Positions 25,916-34,760 of a DNA stretch of 64,000 bases are shown here, in pieces; the first letter of the stretch is position 1; each line of letters starts with the position of its first letter. The notes under the pieces were generated by a model. That model had not been told where the DNA came from and did not search any database. It saw only the letters and a list, made by a program, of their open reading frames with translations. The translations under genes and the position numbers were made by a program. Origin of the DNA: Pantoea coffeiphila (GTDB taxonomy: Bacteria > Pseudomonadota > Gammaproteobacteria > Enterobacterales > Enterobacteriaceae); contig NZ_JAFBFW010000001.1 in assembly GCF_016909495.1 (NCBI RefSeq), forward strand, positions 806,001 through 870,000, read 5' to 3'.

Positions 25916-26884
25916 TTATTGGGCCAGCAGGCGGATCACGCGCAGCAGCGCGGGAGCGGCCATAATGGCGATAATCGGCGGCAGAATAAGGGCCATCAGC
26001 GGTACGCTAAGCTGCGCGGGCAGCTTCCCGGCCTTCTCTTCCAGGGTCAGCAGCAGGGTTTTACGGCTTTCATCGGCAATAGTGCGCAGCGCCTGAGACA
26101 GCGGCGTGCCGTAGCGCTCCGCCTGCAGCAGGGTGGCGACCATGCTTTCGATTTCCGCCACGCGGGTGCGCTCGGCCAGGTGATACAGCGCGGTGTTACG
26201 GTCGGCAAGAATTTGCAGTTCGGCGGCGGTATAGCGCAGCTCGTCGGCCATTTCCGGTGCGGACAGGCCCAGCTCTTTCGAGACCACCTGCAAAACACGG
26301 CCAATCGGCAGGCCCGCTTCAGCGCAGACCACCATCAGATCCAGCGCATCGGGCACCGCACGGGCCAGTTTTTCACCGCGACCGGCGGCGCGCATCTTCA
26401 GCCAGAACTCCGGCAGCAGCCCGCCAACGAAGAAGCCAATCAGCATCGCCGCCAGCCCGGTCAGGCTGAAGCGATCCCCGGCGGGCAGTGCGCCGATGTT
26501 AAGCAGTAGTCCCAGCGCCACGCCGAACGCCAGCTTGCCGCTCAGCAGCCAGCCAAGCGTTTCCACGCGGCGGAATCCGGCCAGGTCCAGCAGACGGCGC
26601 AGCTGCTGGCGATCGCGGTCCGACCCCGCCATTCGCTCGCCGAAACTCGCCACCGGCAGCAGCACTTTCTCCAGCTGTGGCGACAGTGCGGCACCCTGAT
26701 TACGCAGAATGCTCAGTTCATCCACCGTGCCGCCCTGCTCTGCGTCACCGTTACTGATATGCGGTGCCAGCCGCGCCTGCAGGCGCTGCAACGCGCCGCT
26801 GCGGCGGCTTCTCAGCAGCAGCCACAGGCCAGCAACAATCAGCAGCAGCGCCAGCCACAGCATAGAATCCGGGTTATGACTCAT
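25916..26884 (-). CDS. tadC: Tad pilus inner-membrane platform protein TadC
   Basis: 322 residues with a T2SF (GspF-like) domain: an N-terminal membrane helix (LWLALLLIVAGLWLLL), paired helices in the middle, the family block RAVPDALDLMVVCAEAGLPI and a C-terminal helix pair (LMALILPPIIAIMAAPALLRVI). TadB and TadC form the inner-membrane platform coupled to the TadA ATPase. Start ATG 26884 with AAGGAG eight bases upstream, 13 bp after tadB. Confidence 0.92.
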   Translation of the reverse strand: MSHNPDSMLWLALLLIVAGLWLLLRSRRSGALQRLQARLAPHISNGDAEQGGTVDELSILRNQGAALSPQLEKVLLPVASFGERMAGSDRDRQQLRRLLDLAGFRRVETLGWLLSGKLAFGVALGLLLNIGALPAGDRFSLTGLAAMLIGFFVGGLLPEFWLKMRAAGRGEKLARAVPDALDLMVVCAEAGLPIGRVLQVVSKELGLSAPEMADELRYTAAELQILADRNTALYHLAERTRVAEIESMVATLLQAERYGTPLSQALRTIADESRKTLLLTLEEKAGKLPAQLSVPLMALILPPIIAIMAAPALLRVIRLLAQ

Positions 26885-26897
26885 GATTTACGGCTCC

Positions 26898-27875
26898 TTA
26901 CGCGATGCGTTTAACCATCAGATGGGTGATCAACATGCCCAGCGTGATGCTGCACAGCGCGTAAATCAGAATGGTGCTGCCCACCGGATCGCTGAACAGG
27001 AAGGTGATGTCCTCCGGCGATTTGAGGTACATGTAGCCCAGGCAGCAGGGGAACAGTGCGGCGACGATCTTGGCCGACGCGCGGGCCTCTGAGGTTTTCG
27101 ACTGCACCTTCATTGCCAGCTCGCGGCGCTGGCGTAACGTGGTGGCAAGCCGCTCCAGGGTTTCCCCCAGACGACCACCCGCTTCCTGGTTGATAATCAG
27201 GATCACCGCGAAAAAGCGGTATTCGGCCATCGGCACCCGTCCGGCGGAGGTCTGAATCACCTGACGCAGTGGAATACCGAGCTTCAGCCAGTGATCGATA
27301 GTGCGGAACTCGGTCGCCAGCGGGCCGCTGAGGTGCGAGGCGACCTGACCAAAGGTGTTGGCAACCGGCACCCCGGCGCGGACGCTGCGGGTGATGGCGT
27401 CAATGGCATCCGGCAGCCCTTCGCGCAGCTGATGCAGGTGTTTTTGCAGGCTGCTGCGGAACAGCAGCACGGCGATCGCCAGCGTGACCAACACGGAGAA
27501 CAGCAGGCCAAAGGTCAGCGGCATCGGCGTGCGCTGGCCAAGGGTCATGCCGACCAGCAGCCCGACGGCGGAAAGGATCAGCAGGCGCTTGCGCAGGGTT
27601 GGCTGCCAGCCGATAAACGCCAGCTGCTGCCACAGTTTCGCCAGCAGCGGCCCGAGCAGCGGCACCGAGGCCAGCGGCGTCTGCGCCTGGCTGCGCAGAA
27701 TCGACACATCCTCTTCACCGGCGGCTTCCGCCCCCTCACCGAGAATTTGTGCGAAGCGCAGGCGGCGCTGTTCGTCCAGCTGGCGCTGACGCCGCCAGTG
27801 GCTGACGGCCAGCACCACAATCAGCACGCTGAGAAATACCAGCCCGGTGATCAGATTCAGCTTAAACGCGTTCAT
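26898..27875 (-). CDS. tadB: Tad pilus inner-membrane platform protein TadB
   Basis: 325 residues, T2SF domain. N-terminal helix (LITGLVFLSVLIVVLAVS), two adjacent helices (LLILSAVGLLVGMTLG and FGLLFSVLVTLAIAVLLF), then the conserved block LREGLPDAIDAITRSVRAGV and FFAVILIINQEAGGRLGETL, and C-terminal helices. The start is ATG 27875 with AAGGGAG upstream. Partner of TadC and TadA in pilus extension; all three genes are adjacent with gaps under 15 bp. Confidence 0.93.
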   Translation of the reverse strand: MNAFKLNLITGLVFLSVLIVVLAVSHWRRQRQLDEQRRLRFAQILGEGAEAAGEEDVSILRSQAQTPLASVPLLGPLLAKLWQQLAFIGWQPTLRKRLLILSAVGLLVGMTLGQRTPMPLTFGLLFSVLVTLAIAVLLFRSSLQKHLHQLREGLPDAIDAITRSVRAGVPVANTFGQVASHLSGPLATEFRTIDHWLKLGIPLRQVIQTSAGRVPMAEYRFFAVILIINQEAGGRLGETLERLATTLRQRRELAMKVQSKTSEARASAKIVAALFPCCLGYMYLKSPEDITFLFSDPVGSTILIYALCSITLGMLITHLMVKRIA

Positions 27876-27884
27876 CAGGCTCCC

Positions 27885-29252
27885 TTAATGCGCATCGAAC
27901 AGGTGCGCTTTGTCCGCGTAGAACTGCGGGCGCTGAATGGTCTGCACGTATTCGCCGGTGATGCGTCCCTGACCGTCCGAACCGGTGACGCGGAAGTTGA
28001 ACAGGTCCTGCATTTGCAGCACCTCGTTTTCCATGCCGCACAGTTCGCTGACCGCCACCACGCGGCGCATACCGTCGCGCATACGCTCAATCTGTACGAT
28101 CAGATGTACCGCACTGGAGATCTGGCGGCGGATAGCCATCAGCGGCAGCTGCATGTTGGCCATCATCACCATGTTTTCCAGGCGCTGAACCGCATCGCGA
28201 GTGGTGTTAGCGTGCACGGTACACAGCGAACCGTCGTGGCCGGTGTTCATCGCCTGCAGCATGTCGAAGCACTCGCCGCCGCGCACCTCACCCAAAATAA
28301 TGCGGTCCGGACGCATACGCAGGGCGTTACGCATCAGGTCGCGCTGGTCAACTTTGCCGCTGCCCTCGGCGCTGACCGGGCGCGTTTCCAGGCGTACCAC
28401 GTGCTCCTGCTGCAATTGCAGCTCGGCGGCGTCTTCGATGGTGATAATGCGATCGGTGCTGTCGATTTTCTGCGACAGCGCGTTCAGCAGCGTGGTTTTA
28501 CCGGCACCGGTTCCGCCGGAAACAATCACGTTCAGCCGCGCCTGCATCGCTTTGTTCAGCACGTCCGCCATCGCCGGAGACATACAGCCCTGCGAGGCCA
28601 GGTGCTCCAGCGACAGGTTGCGGCGCATAAATTTACGGATCGAAATGGTGGTGCCGTCGATCGCCAGCGGGTAGGTGATGACGTTGACGCGGCTGCCGTC
28701 CGGCAGGCGGGCATCGACCATCGGGCTGGACTCATCGATGCGGCGGCCCACACCGGCGGCAATGCGCTGGGCGGTGTTAAAGACGTGCTCTTCATCGATA
28801 AAAGTGATCGGCGACAGCTCCAGCTTGCCGAAGCGCTCGACAAACACCTGTCCGGCACCGTTAACCAGAATGTCGTTGACCGTGTCGTCAGACAGCAGCG
28901 GCTGGATCGGACCGATACCGGTCATCTCGTCCAGCATTTCACCGGCAATCAGCTCTTCTTCCTGCCGCGACAGCTGCAGGCGCTGGTCATCACACAGCTG
29001 GCGAATGGCCGACTGGATTTGCAGCAGCAACTTGTCGCGGGACATCGCCGCTGCGCGACCGGCATCGATCAGGTCGTAGAGCTGCGAACGGATCAGTCGA
29101 CGGTTGCCGTTGCGGCTTTCCACCTGCGGGCGCGGCGCGGCAGAAACCTGGCGCGGCTCCGGCACCTCGGCAACGCTGGCCGCCTGCGGTGCGGCGTCCG
29201 GTTTTCTGACCGGTTCTTCGCGGCGCGGGGTTGCGGGTTTACGCATCAGCAT
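27885..29252 (-). CDS. tadA: Tad pilus ATPase TadA (CpaF family)
   Basis: 455 residues from ATG 29252, which has GAGGAAAA upstream; an in-frame GTG at 29267 is less likely because it would contain that ribosome-binding site. Walker A is SGGTGAGKTTLL, the Walker B/Asp box region reads RPDRIILGEVRGGE, and the His box appears in GSLCTVHANTTRDA. The N-terminal 55 residues are a charged, proline-rich tail. CpaF/TadA ATPases power extension, and in some species retraction, of Flp pili. It lies between tadZ and tadB. Confidence 0.95.
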   Translation of the reverse strand: MLMRKPATPRREEPVRKPDAAPQAASVAEVPEPRQVSAAPRPQVESRNGNRRLIRSQLYDLIDAGRAAAMSRDKLLLQIQSAIRQLCDDQRLQLSRQEEELIAGEMLDEMTGIGPIQPLLSDDTVNDILVNGAGQVFVERFGKLELSPITFIDEEHVFNTAQRIAAGVGRRIDESSPMVDARLPDGSRVNVITYPLAIDGTTISIRKFMRRNLSLEHLASQGCMSPAMADVLNKAMQARLNVIVSGGTGAGKTTLLNALSQKIDSTDRIITIEDAAELQLQQEHVVRLETRPVSAEGSGKVDQRDLMRNALRMRPDRIILGEVRGGECFDMLQAMNTGHDGSLCTVHANTTRDAVQRLENMVMMANMQLPLMAIRRQISSAVHLIVQIERMRDGMRRVVAVSELCGMENEVLQMQDLFNFRVTGSDGQGRITGEYVQTIQRPQFYADKAHLFDAH

Positions 29253-29277
29253 GGGATTTTTCCTCACGTTAGTTCGC

Positions 29278-30486
29278 TCAGGCGCGCTTAAGCAGGCCGT
29301 TCAGCCAGTTCTTTTTCACCGGCTGCAGGCGCTGCCCGCAGGCGAGATCTACCAGCTGGCGCATCGCCTGGCGGAATGGACCGCTGGCGGCCAGATCCAG
29401 CGCCCCCAGGCTCAGGCTCTGCCCGAGTCCAACACCGGCATGCGGCAGCACAAGGTCCAGCGGACGGCCAACCAGCGCTTCAAACTGCGCGCGGGTCAGC
29501 GGTGCGGCGGCGGCATAGTGGCTCTGGTTATGCACCAGCATCAGCCGCTGCCCTTCGCTCTCGTCGCCGATGGCCTGGATGATGCGCTTAACGTTGCGCG
29601 CGTCCTGCACCGTCAGTTCGGTGACGATAATGCGCAGGTCGGCACAGCAGATCACATCCAGCGCGCCGTTCGGGAACGAGCCGGGCAGATCCCACACCAC
29701 CTGATTGAACATGCGGCACAGGCTGCCGCCGAGGTGCAGCACCGCGTCGGCATCCGGCTCGCTCAGCGGGCCTAAATCCGGTTTTTGCGCCAGCAGGTGC
29801 AGACGGGTGTCCACCTGCAACATCGCGCGCTGGAGAAGACGGGTATCCAGCTGGCTGCTTTCCAGCACCGCCGACAGGCCACCGCTCTCGCTCACGCCCT
29901 GAAGCAGCAGCTGATCGCCGTGGCGGCGGTCGAAGTCCACCAGCGCCACCGGCAGATGCCGTTCGCCGGACATCAGCTGTGCCAGCCCGGCAGCAACGGT
30001 GCTGGTGCCCACGCCGCCGCTGGCACCGACGACCGCCACGGTGCGCCCGGTGCGGGCATATTCCGGGCCGGACTGCTGGCCGTCGCACTTCGCCAGCGTG
30101 GCGGAGAGCAGATCGAGGGTGCAGGGTTTCACCAGATACTCGGTCACACCCAGCTGCAACAGCGCGCGGTACAGACCAATATCCTGCCCCTGGCCGAGCG
30201 CGATAATCCGCGTCTGCGGGCCGCACATCGCCATCAGGCTTTCCAGCGCTGGCAGCGGCCAGGCTTCGCCGTCCAGATCCACCAGCAGCACCTGCGGCGG
30301 CAAATTCACTTCGCACCACTGCGCGGCGGCGCTCAGTCCACCGGCCAGCACCTGCGCATCGCTGCGCTTCAGCCGCGCCAGATCTTCACGCAGCTGGCTC
30401 TGCGGCCCGCTGCCCTGGATAAACGCCACCAGTCCGGTGCCCCACTCTTCGCCTTCCTGCTGGGCGGAATTCGTTGCCTCGCTCAT
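29278..30486 (-). CDS. tadZ: Tad pilus localisation protein TadZ/CpaE
   Basis: 402 residues: an N-terminal receiver-like domain (VLLVDLDGEAWP, GVTEYLVKPCTLDLL) followed by a ParA/MinD-type ATPase domain with a deviant P-loop (VGASGGVGTSTVAAGLA) and VALVDFDRRHGD. TadZ/CpaE proteins place the pilus machine, often at a pole. The receiver keeps a D in LLVDLDG but in this family it generally acts as a docking, not phosphorylated, module. Gaps to cpaD and tadA are short. Confidence 0.92.
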   Translation of the reverse strand: MSEATNSAQQEGEEWGTGLVAFIQGSGPQSQLREDLARLKRSDAQVLAGGLSAAAQWCEVNLPPQVLLVDLDGEAWPLPALESLMAMCGPQTRIIALGQGQDIGLYRALLQLGVTEYLVKPCTLDLLSATLAKCDGQQSGPEYARTGRTVAVVGASGGVGTSTVAAGLAQLMSGERHLPVALVDFDRRHGDQLLLQGVSESGGLSAVLESSQLDTRLLQRAMLQVDTRLHLLAQKPDLGPLSEPDADAVLHLGGSLCRMFNQVVWDLPGSFPNGALDVICCADLRIIVTELTVQDARNVKRIIQAIGDESEGQRLMLVHNQSHYAAAAPLTRAQFEALVGRPLDLVLPHAGVGLGQSLSLGALDLAASGPFRQAMRQLVDLACGQRLQPVKKNWLNGLLKRA

Positions 30487-30501
30487 ACGCTTAACCTTCC
30501 G

Positions 30502-31167
30502 TTAATCTTCGTCGAAGTTAATGTCGATGAGGTCTTTCACCTCGTTCTGCTGGTAGCGTTCGATGCTGTTGACGATCACCACGCCGTCGGCATCATCCAG
30601 GCTGCGCGCCTGGATCAGATCGCGCGGGTCCGCCACCATCTGCGCCAGGTTGCTCTGGTTGGCACAGCCGAGGTAGCCCACGGCCTCATACGGCTTGACC
30701 ATCAGCAGGTTGGGATCGTTGATCTGACAGCGGGTGTTGGTCACCGCCAGCGCCTGCGACTGCAGTTGCAGATCGCCACCGCGCCCGGCGGACGGCACGC
30801 GGCCCATCACCCGTACGTGGCGCTTGTCGGCACCGGCATTCTGTAAGGCGTTCGCCAGACGATTCGCCAGCTGTTCGCCGCGTGGGGTCCACGGCGTCAG
30901 CGTCAGGGTCTGTTTTTCCAGCCTGCCCTGCTGTTTCAGCAGCTGATTAACCGCCGCCAGCGATTCCGGGGTCAGCCCCTGGCCGTTACGATCGACCTGA
31001 AGATTGACCGCCAGCGAGGACGGCTTCACCTTCACCGCCGCCAGATCCGGCTGATTGAAACGCTCCATGCGTTCGGCGCTGATATCGCGGTCGCTGCACG
31101 CGGCCAGCGTGGTCATCAGCAGCGCAATACCGCTCAGGCGCAGGGTAAATAAAGAATAATTTTTCAT
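30502..31167 (-). CDS. cpaD: CpaD-type pilus assembly lipoprotein
   Basis: 221 residues with lipobox TTLAAC (modified Cys at about 24). The CpaD family pattern is visible: VNLQVDRNGQGLTPESLAAV, RVMGRVPSAGR, CQINDPNLLMVKPYEAVG and LGCANQSNLAQMVADPRDLI, ending with an ARSLDDADGVVIVNSIERY segment. These lipoproteins help the secretin insert or localise. It follows the secretin gene by 12 bp, the usual Tad order. RcpB is the functional counterpart in Aggregatibacter-type loci. Confidence 0.88.
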   Translation of the reverse strand: MKNYSLFTLRLSGIALLMTTLAACSDRDISAERMERFNQPDLAAVKVKPSSLAVNLQVDRNGQGLTPESLAAVNQLLKQQGRLEKQTLTLTPWTPRGEQLANRLANALQNAGADKRHVRVMGRVPSAGRGGDLQLQSQALAVTNTRCQINDPNLLMVKPYEAVGYLGCANQSNLAQMVADPRDLIQARSLDDADGVVIVNSIERYQQNEVKDLIDINFDED

Positions 31168-31179
31168 GTTTATCGCCTG

Positions 31180-32640
31180 TCAGTAGAGGTAGCCAGCGGC
31201 ACCGAATTCAGGAGTTACGGCATCGATCATCTTCACGCCGCTGCCCGGGGTTTGCAGCTGACCGGCGCTTACCGGGGCAACCACGTAGGCGGTGGCGATG
31301 ATCACCAGTTCGGTTTCTTCGCTGCTGGTTGACTCTTTCTCAAACATGCGGCCCACCACCGGAATCGATGACAGACCCGGCACGCCGTCTACCGTCTGGC
31401 TGTTGCTGCTGCGCAACATGCCTGCCAGGGCGAAACTCTGTCCGCTGGCCAGCTCGACGGTGGTGTCGGCACGGCGCACGGTCAGTGCAGGAATGGTGGA
31501 ACCCCCTTCCAGCTGAACCGAACCGACCGAGGTCAGCTCGCTGACTTCCGGCGCGATATGCAGACTGATGCGGTTGCCCGACAGCAGGGTTGGCGTCATA
31601 CGCAGGATCACGCCGTAGGATTTGTAGTCGATGCTGATGCTGTTGCCGGTGACCAGAACAATCGGCACCTCACCACCGGCGGCAAACGCGGCAGTTTCAC
31701 CGGACATCGCCGTCAGGTTCGGCTCGGCAAGCACCGAGGCAAGGCCCTGCGAGTTCATCGCCGAGAGCAGTGTGCTCAGCGAACCGTCGCTGCCGGTGCT
31801 GCTATAGCCCAGCATGCCGCTGCCGCCTTCACGGGTGAAGGTGTTGCTGGTGGCGCTGAAGAAGTCGGTTAACGCACCGCTGCCGAAGCCGAAGCTGTTG
31901 CCGCCGCGATTCAGCGAGGCATCCCAGTTAAAGCCCAGTTCGTGGGTCAGCTTGCGGGAGACTTCCACCACGCGAACGCGGATGTTGATCTGTGAAGGGG
32001 TACGCACCTTCAGCTGGTTCACCACGTTAGGTGACGTGGTGCTGGAGCCAGGCTGAGCGTTGCCTGAACCGCCGCCACCGCCAGAACCACCACCGGCTCC
32101 GCCGCCTTGTCCGCCACCGCCACCCGATCCACCCGCGCCGCCGGAAGAACCGATCCATGCCTGCACGCTGTCGATAACTTTCTTGGCATCCTGCGGAGTT
32201 TCCACGCTGCCGCGCACGATCACGCCGCTCGGCACCGAGGCTTCCAGCTGGATCTGTGCATCCGGGAACTCACGGCGCAGACGCTCTTTCAGCGCCGCCA
32301 GGTCGTGCTCGGCTACCAGGCGAATTGCGCTGATCACCTGGCCGTCGGCATCCATCGCATACAGCGTGGTGGTGCCGACGGTTTTGGCATAGACAAACAC
32401 ATTGCCCGGGGATGGCAGCTCAAAGCTGGCGATTTCCGGGTCGGCAACCAGCACGCTGTCCGGGACTTCATCCAGCTGCAGCATGCGCCCCTGGTGAACG
32501 TTCAGGTGGATCTCGCTGGTGGCGTCAATCTGGGTGACCGCAGCCGCTGGCAGTGCCAGGGTGGCTAACACCCAGCTGACGGCCGTCAGCAATCGTTTGC
32601 CAGCCGGGCGGCGGCAAAAGTCGGTAGGTTTCATCTTCAT
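31180..32640 (-). CDS. rcpA: Tad pilus secretin RcpA/CpaC with glycine-rich linker
   Basis: 486 residues. Signal peptide (LATLALPAAA), pilus/secretin N-domain (LNVHQGRMLQLDEVPDSVLV, NVFVYAKTVGTTTLYAMD), BON-like domain (SVPSGVIVRGSVETPQDAKK), then a run at residues 164-193 made almost only of Gly with some Ser/Ala/Gln, then the secretin core (INIRVRVVEVSRKLTHELGF, LAEPNLTAMSGETAAFAAGG, VPGLSSIPVVGRMF). It forms the outer-membrane pore for the Flp pilus. The glycine linker between BON and secretin core is atypical. Confidence 0.93.
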   Translation of the reverse strand: MKMKPTDFCRRPAGKRLLTAVSWVLATLALPAAAVTQIDATSEIHLNVHQGRMLQLDEVPDSVLVADPEIASFELPSPGNVFVYAKTVGTTTLYAMDADGQVISAIRLVAEHDLAALKERLRREFPDAQIQLEASVPSGVIVRGSVETPQDAKKVIDSVQAWIGSSGGAGGSGGGGGQGGGAGGGSGGGGGSGNAQPGSSTTSPNVVNQLKVRTPSQINIRVRVVEVSRKLTHELGFNWDASLNRGGNSFGFGSGALTDFFSATSNTFTREGGSGMLGYSSTGSDGSLSTLLSAMNSQGLASVLAEPNLTAMSGETAAFAAGGEVPIVLVTGNSISIDYKSYGVILRMTPTLLSGNRISLHIAPEVSELTSVGSVQLEGGSTIPALTVRRADTTVELASGQSFALAGMLRSSNSQTVDGVPGLSSIPVVGRMFEKESTSSEETELVIIATAYVVAPVSAGQLQTPGSGVKMIDAVTPEFGAAGYLY

Positions 32641-32672
32641 TTAGGAATATCCGTGACTGGGATTATCTCATC

Positions 32673-32699
32673 CGTGCTGCCGCAGCCTGCGGCAGCACG
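32673..32699 (-). other. Intercistronic hairpin between rcpC and rcpA
   Basis: A perfect 12-bp stem CGTGCTGCCGCA / TGCGGCAGCACG with a 3-base loop in the 62-bp gap between the rcpC stop and the rcpA start. No T-run follows on the minus strand, so it is not a classic terminator; an mRNA processing or stability element, or a REP-like palindrome, is more likely. Confidence 0.7.
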
Positions 32700-32702
32700 C
32701 TG

Positions 32703-33608
32703 TCATCTTGCCTGGAACTGCTGCACGTTCTGCTTATCGGCCCGGAAGGTTTTCACCTTCACATTGCCCTGTGAACCGCCGTAAATACTGGTGGTATCTG
32801 CCAGACGGGTAACCGGGGTCAGCGCGGCTTCAACATCATCTTCCGCCTCTACAGGGCTACGCAGCGCCAGCTGCAGCAGGCCAACCTCTTTCGCAACGGC
32901 GAGCACTTCCGCCTGCTGCGGCGTGGCTTCAACGGTCACGGTTTGATAGACCGGGTTACGCGGGCGCGCCGGGGCATTTTTACCCGTCGCGTCGCCGTCA
33001 ACGTCCTGGCGCGGACGCACGTCGGTGTCGGTCTGGCTGTTCATCGCCAGTACCCGCAGATTGCGCGCCACGGTCTGGGCGGCCAGCATGGGTACGACAA
33101 CGGGTTTATCGGCGGTGGGAGCCAGCTGCATCTGCTCATCACGGCGCAGACTGAGGATCACATCCACCCGGTCACCGGCGGAAACCAGACCGGAGTTGCT
33201 GGCGACGGCGCTGGTCGGGATAGAGATGGCACGCATACCCGGATGCAGCACGGCGGCGACAAATCCAGGTTCGTTTGGACGCACCAGCATATTGCTGCTG
33301 AGGCGGGTGCCTGCGGGAATACGTTCGCGCAGCGTGGCACCGAACAGTTTATTTTCCTGGTCTTTACCACTGACGAAATAAAACGAGCGGGAAACGGACT
33401 CCGTCGTTTCTTCCCAGCGTAGGGCAGAGGGATCGATAAAATCACCCGGAGAGAGATCGCGCGCGGCGACTAATACTGCGGTTTTTTCCACTGGAGCCTT
33501 TGCCGCCTGTTTAGCAACCGGTGCAGAGAGCTGGCTGCGGACGACCAACGCGACCACACCGGCAGCAATTAGCGCCCCGGCTAATAATACCGTTGAATTA
33601 ATTTTCAT
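32703..33608 (-). CDS. rcpC: Tad pilus assembly protein RcpC/CpaB (SAF domain)
   Basis: 301 residues. N-terminal membrane anchor (VLLAGALIAAGVVALVVR), then the SAF/CpaB region (VLVAARDLSPGDFIDPSALR, RERIPAGTRLSSNMLVRP) and the RcpC continuation (VLHPGMRAISIPTSAVASNSG, AGDRVDVILSL). CpaB/RcpC proteins are periplasmic partners of the secretin. In this locus it lies between the prepilin peptidase gene and the secretin gene. Confidence 0.9.
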   Translation of the reverse strand: MKINSTVLLAGALIAAGVVALVVRSQLSAPVAKQAAKAPVEKTAVLVAARDLSPGDFIDPSALRWEETTESVSRSFYFVSGKDQENKLFGATLRERIPAGTRLSSNMLVRPNEPGFVAAVLHPGMRAISIPTSAVASNSGLVSAGDRVDVILSLRRDEQMQLAPTADKPVVVPMLAAQTVARNLRVLAMNSQTDTDVRPRQDVDGDATGKNAPARPRNPVYQTVTVEATPQQAEVLAVAKEVGLLQLALRSPVEAEDDVEAALTPVTRLADTTSIYGGSQGNVKVKTFRADKQNVQQFQAR

Positions 33609-33640
33609 TTTTTTATATTTACCGGTTCAGATTCTTTTAT

Positions 33641-34198
33641 TCAGAACTGAGGCCAAATAAGGATATAAGCCGCACCAAATGCAATGGCAATTCCGTAGGG
33701 AATACCCCGTGATAATTCATCGGGTAATACCGGCGGCGGTGTAATATTTATCCGTAAGTTGCTGTTCAACCGTTCAATAAACAACGCAATACCGGTGGTT
33801 AAGGTATTCAGCAGCGGCAGCGCCAGCGCCAGTACCCCACCTGCAATCGCGGTGATCATCACAAACCGGGTTTGATGCCCATAGCCAACCCAGAGGCAGA
33901 GCACGCTCATCAGCTTCACATCTCCGGCACCCAGACGGCCGGTTAAAAACATAGCAAAACCAATGACAAACACCAGACCGGCACCGGGTAACGCCTGAAG
34001 CAGCGTCCCGGAAATGCGCGGTAGCGGACCGGCTATTCCTTCAGCCGCCAGCGCGCAAAGCGCCAGAAAGCCCAGTAACAGCAGCAGCACGGCGCGGTTG
34101 GGAATGCGCCGCTGCAGCAGGTCGCTAAACACACACCACAGCAAACCAACAACCAGCAGGACATACCAGGCAATCTGTACGCCTGACTGTATCGCCAT
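33641..34198 (-). CDS. tadV: Tad prepilin peptidase TadV/CpaA (A24 family)
   Basis: 185 residues, about six membrane helices. The two active-site aspartates of the aspartic prepilin peptidase family are present: in FSDLLQRRIPN and in the GAGDVKLM motif. TadV cleaves the leaders of Flp, TadE and TadF. The ATG shares one base with the flp stop (TAATG), so translation is coupled to the major pilin. Confidence 0.94.
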   Translation of the reverse strand: MAIQSGVQIAWYVLLVVGLLWCVFSDLLQRRIPNRAVLLLLLGFLALCALAAEGIAGPLPRISGTLLQALPGAGLVFVIGFAMFLTGRLGAGDVKLMSVLCLWVGYGHQTRFVMITAIAGGVLALALPLLNTLTTGIALFIERLNSNLRINITPPPVLPDELSRGIPYGIAIAFGAAYILIWPQF

Positions 34199-34401
34199 TA
34201 TTTAGTGGTGGTGCCGGAGCCGGTGATCTGATCGGCAATCTGAGTAAACTTGTCGTTCAGCGCCTTCACAAAGATACCGTCATCGCCGAAGATTGCCGCA
34301 ATCGCTGCCGCCATTGCCGCAGCCAGAATGCCGTATTCAATGGCCGTTACGCCGCTTTCGTCATGGAAAAAGGCACGCAGTTTTGCACTTAACTGTTTCA
34401 T
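34198..34401 (-). CDS. flp: Flp-type major pilin prepilin
   Basis: 67 residues from ATG 34401 (MKQLSAKLRAFFHDESG); the longer open frame to 34500 is not conserved-looking. After the leader glycine comes VTAIEYGILAAAMAAAIAAI, the Flp motif with Glu at +5 and adjacent Tyr, then a short polar tail (KALNDKFTQIADQITGSG). It is the first gene of the Tad transcription unit and the likely structural subunit of the pilus. Confidence 0.95.
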   Translation of the reverse strand: MKQLSAKLRAFFHDESGVTAIEYGILAAAMAAAIAAIFGDDGIFVKALNDKFTQIADQITGSGTTTK

Positions 34402-34470
34402 TATTCCGCTACTCTCTTTCAGGTTATTGCGTTGCCTTCCGCGCACGGCAGAAGCACAACCAGAGGCGTC

Positions 34471-34490
34471 AATAATGAGACTTATTCTCA
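34471..34490 (-). promoter_or_regulatory. Weak Fur-like palindrome upstream of flp
   Basis: The minus strand reads GAGAATAAGTCTCATTATT about 70-90 bp upstream of the flp start, matching 13 of 19 positions of the Fur consensus. Weak alone; worth noting because a stronger Fur box precedes the two-component genes just upstream. Confidence 0.3.
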
Positions 34491-34630
34491 CGAACAACAA
34501 GATGCCGAAGATTAAGATACGTTAATTTTCGCTATTTTCTTGTCTGAATAACCGTAATTTTCGCGGTGAGAAACGTTGCGCGGGAAAATAAAACCGGACT
34601 CCGAGAAGGGATTATATTTTACAGGGGATT

Positions 34631-34655
34631 CGCGCAGGGAATAATTCCCTGCGCG
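34631..34655. other. Perfect 25-bp palindrome between histidine kinase gene and flp
   Basis: CGCGCAGGGAA, TAA, TTCCCTGCGCG: 11-bp arms with a 3-base centre, in the roughly 360-bp AT-rich gap between the kinase stop (34761) and the flp start (34401). No T-run follows in the direction of transcription. It may act as a weak terminator separating the two-component genes from flp, or as a regulator-binding site. The rest of the gap is AT-rich without genes. Confidence 0.6.
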
Positions 34656-34760
34656 TAGAGGGAGAATTAATAATTCTTAATGGTAAATAATATTACACAA
34701 AGAACAAATGGCATAAATATAGCCAGATTAATACTAAGACTTTCCTGGAGATATCCTTCA

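Noticed and set aside
27291..29291. A 666-codon rightward open frame over tadA and tadB
   Set aside because: It is antisense to two clear Tad genes, rich in His/Gln/Arg from mirrored GC-rich codons, and lacks any domain.
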